Source of the DNA: Whitmania pigra
Taxonomy: Eukaryota > Annelida > Clitellata > Hirudinida > Haemopidae
Reading direction: 5' to 3'
Length of the DNA: 64,000 nt
NCBI GenBank assembly: GCA_021613335.1
Contig: JAJTWR010000001.1
Coordinates: forward strand, 382,001 to 446,000
Position 1 is the first letter of the stretch; each line of letters begins with the position of its first letter. The position numbers were made by a program, and so were the translations under genes. Shown here piece after piece: positions 60,018-64,000 of the stretch. The notes below the pieces were generated by a model that was not told where the DNA came from, searched no databases, and worked only from the letters and a program-made list of their open reading frames with translations.

Positions 60018-60621
60018 GTTAGCCGAATGGGTTACGTGCCTGAAACGGCGGTGATGGCAACAGTCGTAAAGTGTCGACTGTATTAAAATTAAAATAACTT
60101 ATTAATATTTATTTATTGATTCATTTAATAAAATATTTTATCTTTTGCTCCTCGAGCGAATAATTCTAAAAATTATAAAAAAAATATAAAGAGTTATTAA
60201 TATTATCATTATGAAATCTAATAGCTTACTTATGTTGTCATTCGATAAGCAATGTTAAATTCCAAATCCAAACCAAAATCTTTCTCGCAAAGCGACAAGA
60301 ACTCAAGGAATGATCAAAAGAAACAATTGGAGGAAAATTTCGCAGAAACACCCTCGATTTGCAGGCAGTATTCTGAATAAGTTAGCACAGGTAAGGAGGC
60401 TAAAGCCGCAATGAGCAACTGAACAACTGAGCGAGTAAATATGATATAAAACTAAAATTCCAAATATCCTGGATAGCGTATATTATAATTTTAAACAAAC
60501 TAAAAAAAAAATAAAATTTTAACTATGCACGACCTACGACGTACCTTAGCGATATATATATATGTTTATTTATATATTTATATATATATGTAAAATAACT
60601 TAATATCAAACATGTCGTTAA

Positions 60622-60896
60622 AAATGCTGTCCCTGAGAGAAAATTTATTTTAATCAATACCAAAACATTCGTAATTAAGAATGTGGCCGTCCATAGAAAC
60701 AATTGAAGCTGGCATGATCGATATTTAAAATTAAAGGTTGTTGCAAATCCATTGTTTGTTACGTTCGTCTCCATATCGACGTTTCCTTTCTAAACACCTT
60801 CCACACACTCCTTCTAAGATATTTTTTATAAATGTCTGAAACTGTTGAGGAGTTATTTTGAAATTTCAGACCATAAATTCACTTTTATATTCAAAA
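60622..60896 (+). promoter_or_regulatory. Promoter and 5' UTR of lectin gene L10
   Basis: Conserved block, but the TATA box is TATAAAT (60827-60833), 70 bp before the ATG. Confidence 0.58.
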
Positions 60897-62230
60897 ATGG
60901 TTTTCAGATTATTAACAGTTTTACTCATTTACAACTTCGTGAATATTTCAGAATCCAATTTCAGAAGCACATTTCAAATGACACTCGAATGTTACGGCAA
61001 ACCAGGATGTGCTTTGGACCTTCCATCTTCAGTTGAAACAGGAGTAGAAACCAAAAGCTGTTGTGCAGTGATTTGCAAGGATCAGATGAACTGCACGAGT
61101 TTCAACCACTTGGAAAATAATAAAACATGTCAGTTGTTTCACTTCCTTCCCTTCAAGATCACGTCCTACCCTAAATGTTACAACTACAATGTGAGTTTTA
61201 GTTTGATTTCCAGATTTTGTACTTTTGAAATGTTCTTTCGAAAATAAATAAGTGATATAAACTGAAAAGATTGCATTGTTACATTGATGTCTTCTTTGTA
61301 GATGCCTTCAAGGATCATCTTGCCAAGTAAACTTAGTTGGCAGTGAATTATTTAATTAAGAAGATAAAAAAAACACTAATAACACACGCATTTACTTCAA
61401 AAAAGTTAATTTTACTAAATTAAATAAATTATAAATTTCGAATTTCAGGAAAAGGAAATCTTGCCTTAAAAAGAAAAACATGTCAGAGTTCAACAGATGC
61501 AATTTTTATGGGCATCCTCTCGTCATGGCTGGCAGTGGATGGTTTTCTTGGATCTACCTCTTCGATGGCAGAATGTTCTCAAACTAACGATACTGACGGA
61601 GGAGAGAACTGGTTCATGGTGGATTTGAGGCAAACTGTGACCATCAAGCTCGTCCGTGTTTTGACGTTTTGGGGACTTCGTAGGTTTTATAGTTAATTAT
61701 TCATTTGATTAAAATACGTTGCATAACTGAGATGATTTGGATTGTCATTGTTAATTCATCCTAAGAAGTTTAAATGTTCCAAAAATAGTTCTGAATGTAT
61801 TTGTATCTCAAGTATAAAGTAATTTTTATAGTGAATTAGGACAGTCAGGCTTTTGAAAGCTAATCGAAACTGCAAAAAATTCGGATATTTAAATTAAATA
61901 GCTAAATATCATTAAAGAAAAAATTATAAAATGATTATTGATGAAGAGCTTAACATTTATTTATATAATTAAAAAAACGCTTTTCAAGCTAAAAATCTCC
62001 CGAGATACCTCAACCTGATCATTGGTCTCACCAATGATTCTTGGCTCGTAAAGAGACCAGTAAGAAACAACTATCCTTTGTGTGGAATCTACCCTAAAAC
62101 ACCGAGTGCTGCATCCTGGATTGAAGTCAATTGTTCTACCAAAGGAGCACAACCAGTGAGATACGTCATTGTCCAACAAACTCCACTCAACTCGTCCACT
62201 GGTGGACGCTTGAGTCTGTGTGAAATTTAG
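60897..62230 (+). CDS. PAN + fucolectin-like secreted protein, copy L10 (type B), early stop
   Basis: Exons 60897-61190, 61302-61326, 61449-61679, 61989-62230; 263 aa predicted. Type B signal peptide and PAN core KSCCAVICKDQMNC. STS-type lectin (GSTSSMAECSQTNDTDGG, LVRVLTFWG). The acceptor of exon 3 is followed by GAAAAGG in place of CAAATGG, giving RKGNLALKR. A CAG-to-TAG change ends the protein at LCEI, three residues before the family end; its inverted partner L8 keeps the CAG. Only the last strand tip is lost, so it may still fold. Confidence 0.8.
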
Positions 62231-62955
62231 GTCTTTTAAAGATGATGAAATGTGAAAATTGGATTTGAAATGAATTTCTTGGAATTTTAAAACTTACATT
62301 TTGTGACCCGGTTATGAGACACAAAATCTCGGCAAATTTATTTCCCGAAATCTTTTCAAATAATTCTCAGTTTTGTAAGGTTTATTTGATGTATTCTTAC
62401 AATTACCTTCATTCACCATATATTCTGTTGTTATAATCTTTATAATCATAATCATAATCGTCATTATCATTTTGCAGAATATTAATTCATCCATGTTTCC
62501 TCCTTCATGCATGGATAAGATCTCATTTTGCATCAGCTCAGCAACAACTTTTATTCGGATTTTGTGATTTTGTGATTTGGATTTCTTTGTTTTTTCCTTT
62601 TGCAGTAAAAAAATTAAAAAATCTTTAAAATTAAAAACTATTATTTCAGTAATGCTAAATCATTTCCAATTTGTTTAGTAAAGCATTTAATCAAAAATAA
62701 TAACCATTAATTAAACTATTGCATTGATATTTAATTATTACAAATTTATTTAAAACATTAGTAAAAAACCTATTCTAAGTTAAACAGAATTTTAAGTTTT
62801 TAAAACAAAATATGTTATCATATACCTCTGCTATATATATATATATCTATGATATACGACATCTAGCGACTGTTGCTTTTACCGTAGTTAGCAGGCACTC
62901 TATCCTCTGAGCTAACCTGCACGCCAAGATCTTTAAGCATTATATTTACATTCAG

Positions 62956-63244
62956 ATGCTCAGGTGAAATGGACCAACAGTACTGGGCCCTCATTTAAAC
63001 AGAACAGTCATCCTTCTTTACCTGATAAAGTAATACTAATCCTAACAATAGACACTGAAAGTGTAACACTAAATTTGGTGAAAAGCAAACGAGATAACTT
63101 TGAGGTTATTCCAGTTGTTATTGGAGGAAAAAATAATAATGTTACAGTATGGCACCAAAAAAAAAGAGTTCAATATCATCTAGACATTGCTACTCGTTGA
63201 CATTACAGACAGCAGATCAATCTTCATACTTTGAAGATCCAAAG
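62956..63244 (+). pseudogene. M12B-propeptide-like exon pair, right-arm copy
   Basis: Exons 62956-63146 and 63209-63244 have an acceptor (TTTACATTCAG), a donor/acceptor pair (GTATGG, CATTACAG) around a 62-nt intron, and a final donor GTAAAC; phases are 0. Text: NSTGPSFKQNSHPSLPDK, VILILTIDTESVTLNLVKSK, VVIGGKNNNVT, TADQSSYFEDPK. The beta-rich 'L.L..d...L.L.k' pattern followed by YFEDP resembles the prodomain of ADAM/ADAMTS proteases. No start or catalytic exon is in view, so it is a gene fragment or part of a gene running out of the window. Confidence 0.45.
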
Positions 63245-63763
63245 GTAAACATTTACTACCAGGATGACTAAAAGGTTAATTTCACCATGGCTTTGCCTGA
63301 TTTCGGCAAATGGGTATCGGAACATAAACCTAAAGAGGGTGAATTGAAAACTGAGGAGATATTTCTCTAGGAACACGACGTTTTTACTGAGTGAGATGGC
63401 CAATTTATTTATCAAATCTCTTAAATAATATAATTATAGGTACGTAAAGAGTGCAAAACTTGTTAGAAAATATTTGTGATGATTCTCTTGCTACTGTAAA
63501 TATGTATTGCCTATAAAAAAAAAATTGATGCTAAGGCTAGCCTCTTATCATCGATTGATAGCAAGAGTCGGATAGGGATCCCGAATAAGGTTCATCCACA
63601 GATGGCAATACATTTGAATTCCAAAAACTTCTGTTTCTAATGGAAAAGATTAACACTAGCCAATTTGTGGCTATTGTTTTTCTAGGACTGATTTTAATGT
63701 AATAAAAGGAATATTAACTTCGGTTAAACTTTTATTCTGGCTCAGTTTATGCCGTTATAATAA

Positions 63764-64000
63764 TATAATATTATTATTTCTACATCGATATTAGTTAACA
63801 ATAACTTTATTCTGACAATCTGCATTCTATATCAACTACGTGATACAATCAAAAACGATAATGATAAGACCTCATTTTCTTCTGAGTCAATGCATGGGAT
63901 ACGGGTTTCTTCGTTAGAAAGATGTTTAATTGATTTGTTTGCTGCCGATGTCGTAGCAGCTGGCGAGACTGCTTTGCTTCATGTGGCCGAACGAGTTGTT
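63764..64000 (+). CDS. Open frame running off the right edge, unknown
   Basis: Seventy-nine codons without a stop to the window end, including SMHGIRVSSLERCLIDLFAA and GETALLHVAERVV. Codon use from about 63850 on is less AT-biased than the flanking DNA, which suggests real coding. I do not recognise the family; it could be an exon or a transposon ORF. Confidence 0.4.

Larger units (their letters stand above)
60110..63567. repeat. Right arm of the large inverted repeat
   Basis: The inverse of 52821-56410, with the type-B upstream module, L10, the STS flank module and the propeptide-like exons. It ends abruptly near GATTGATAGCAAGAG at 63567; beyond that the two flanks are unrelated. Confidence 0.85.

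Overview
The window is AT-rich nuclear DNA from an invertebrate animal. Genes have spliceosomal introns with GT..AG ends, long (AAT)n and (CAT)n microsatellites are common, and LINE, SINE, Helitron, hAT, Tc1/mariner and LTR-element relics lie between genes. No rRNA gene, intact tRNA gene, operon or CRISPR array is visible. The gene content (TRIM/NHL-like protein, ADAMTS-like protease, three type II membrane proteins that look like glycosyltransferases, PAN plus fucolectin-like proteins) is typical of lophotrochozoans such as annelids or molluscs. That placement is inference; no species marker is present.

Layout. 0.1-1.8 kb: last five exons of an ADAMTS-like metalloprotease (+). 4.2-5.4 kb: two-exon type II membrane glycosyltransferase-like gene (-). 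7.1-9.0 kb: RING/B-box/coiled-coil/beta-propeller TRIM-type gene (+). 11.3-62.2 kb: ten copies (L1-L10) of a secreted-protein gene whose structure I rebuilt from splice phases. Each has four exons: signal peptide plus PAN/apple domain; a 25-nt micro-exon; the N-terminal half of a fucolectin-like (F-type lectin) domain; and its C-terminal half ending near LCEVQVF. Nine are on + and one (L8) on -. L5 is broken by a frameshift, L10 has a near-terminal stop, and L7 and L9 have altered tails.

Two unrelated multi-exon glycosyltransferase-like genes sit inside the lectin array: 35.7-37.9 kb (+, 496 aa) and 43.2-46.7 kb (-, 538 aa, DxD motif). The second carries nested Helitron and Tc1/mariner debris in one intron. 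Three truncated copies of an R2/R4-like reverse transcriptase (18.9-20.3, 24.0-25.3, 28.5-29.0 kb, all -) lie between lectin genes and were amplified with them. At the right end a large inverted repeat (about 52.8-56.4 kb against 60.1-63.6 kb) flanks L9 and carries L8, L10 and a pair of metalloprotease-propeptide-like exons in its arms.

The most interesting system is the lectin array. Signal-peptide types A and B alternate along the array without exception (A B A B A B A B A B), so the original unit was probably a two-gene dimer. The PAN domain, lectin domain and intron types are reassorted between copies (L1, L7 and L8 are clear mosaics). All copies share a TATA-type promoter about 60-70 bp upstream of the ATG. 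The lectin domain seems to have lost the RxDx4R part of the fucose-binding signature, so the ligand may differ from classical F-type lectins. Secretion plus a PAN and a lectin domain suggests binding of extracellular glycans or partners; immune, adhesive or mucus roles are possible but not shown by the sequence.
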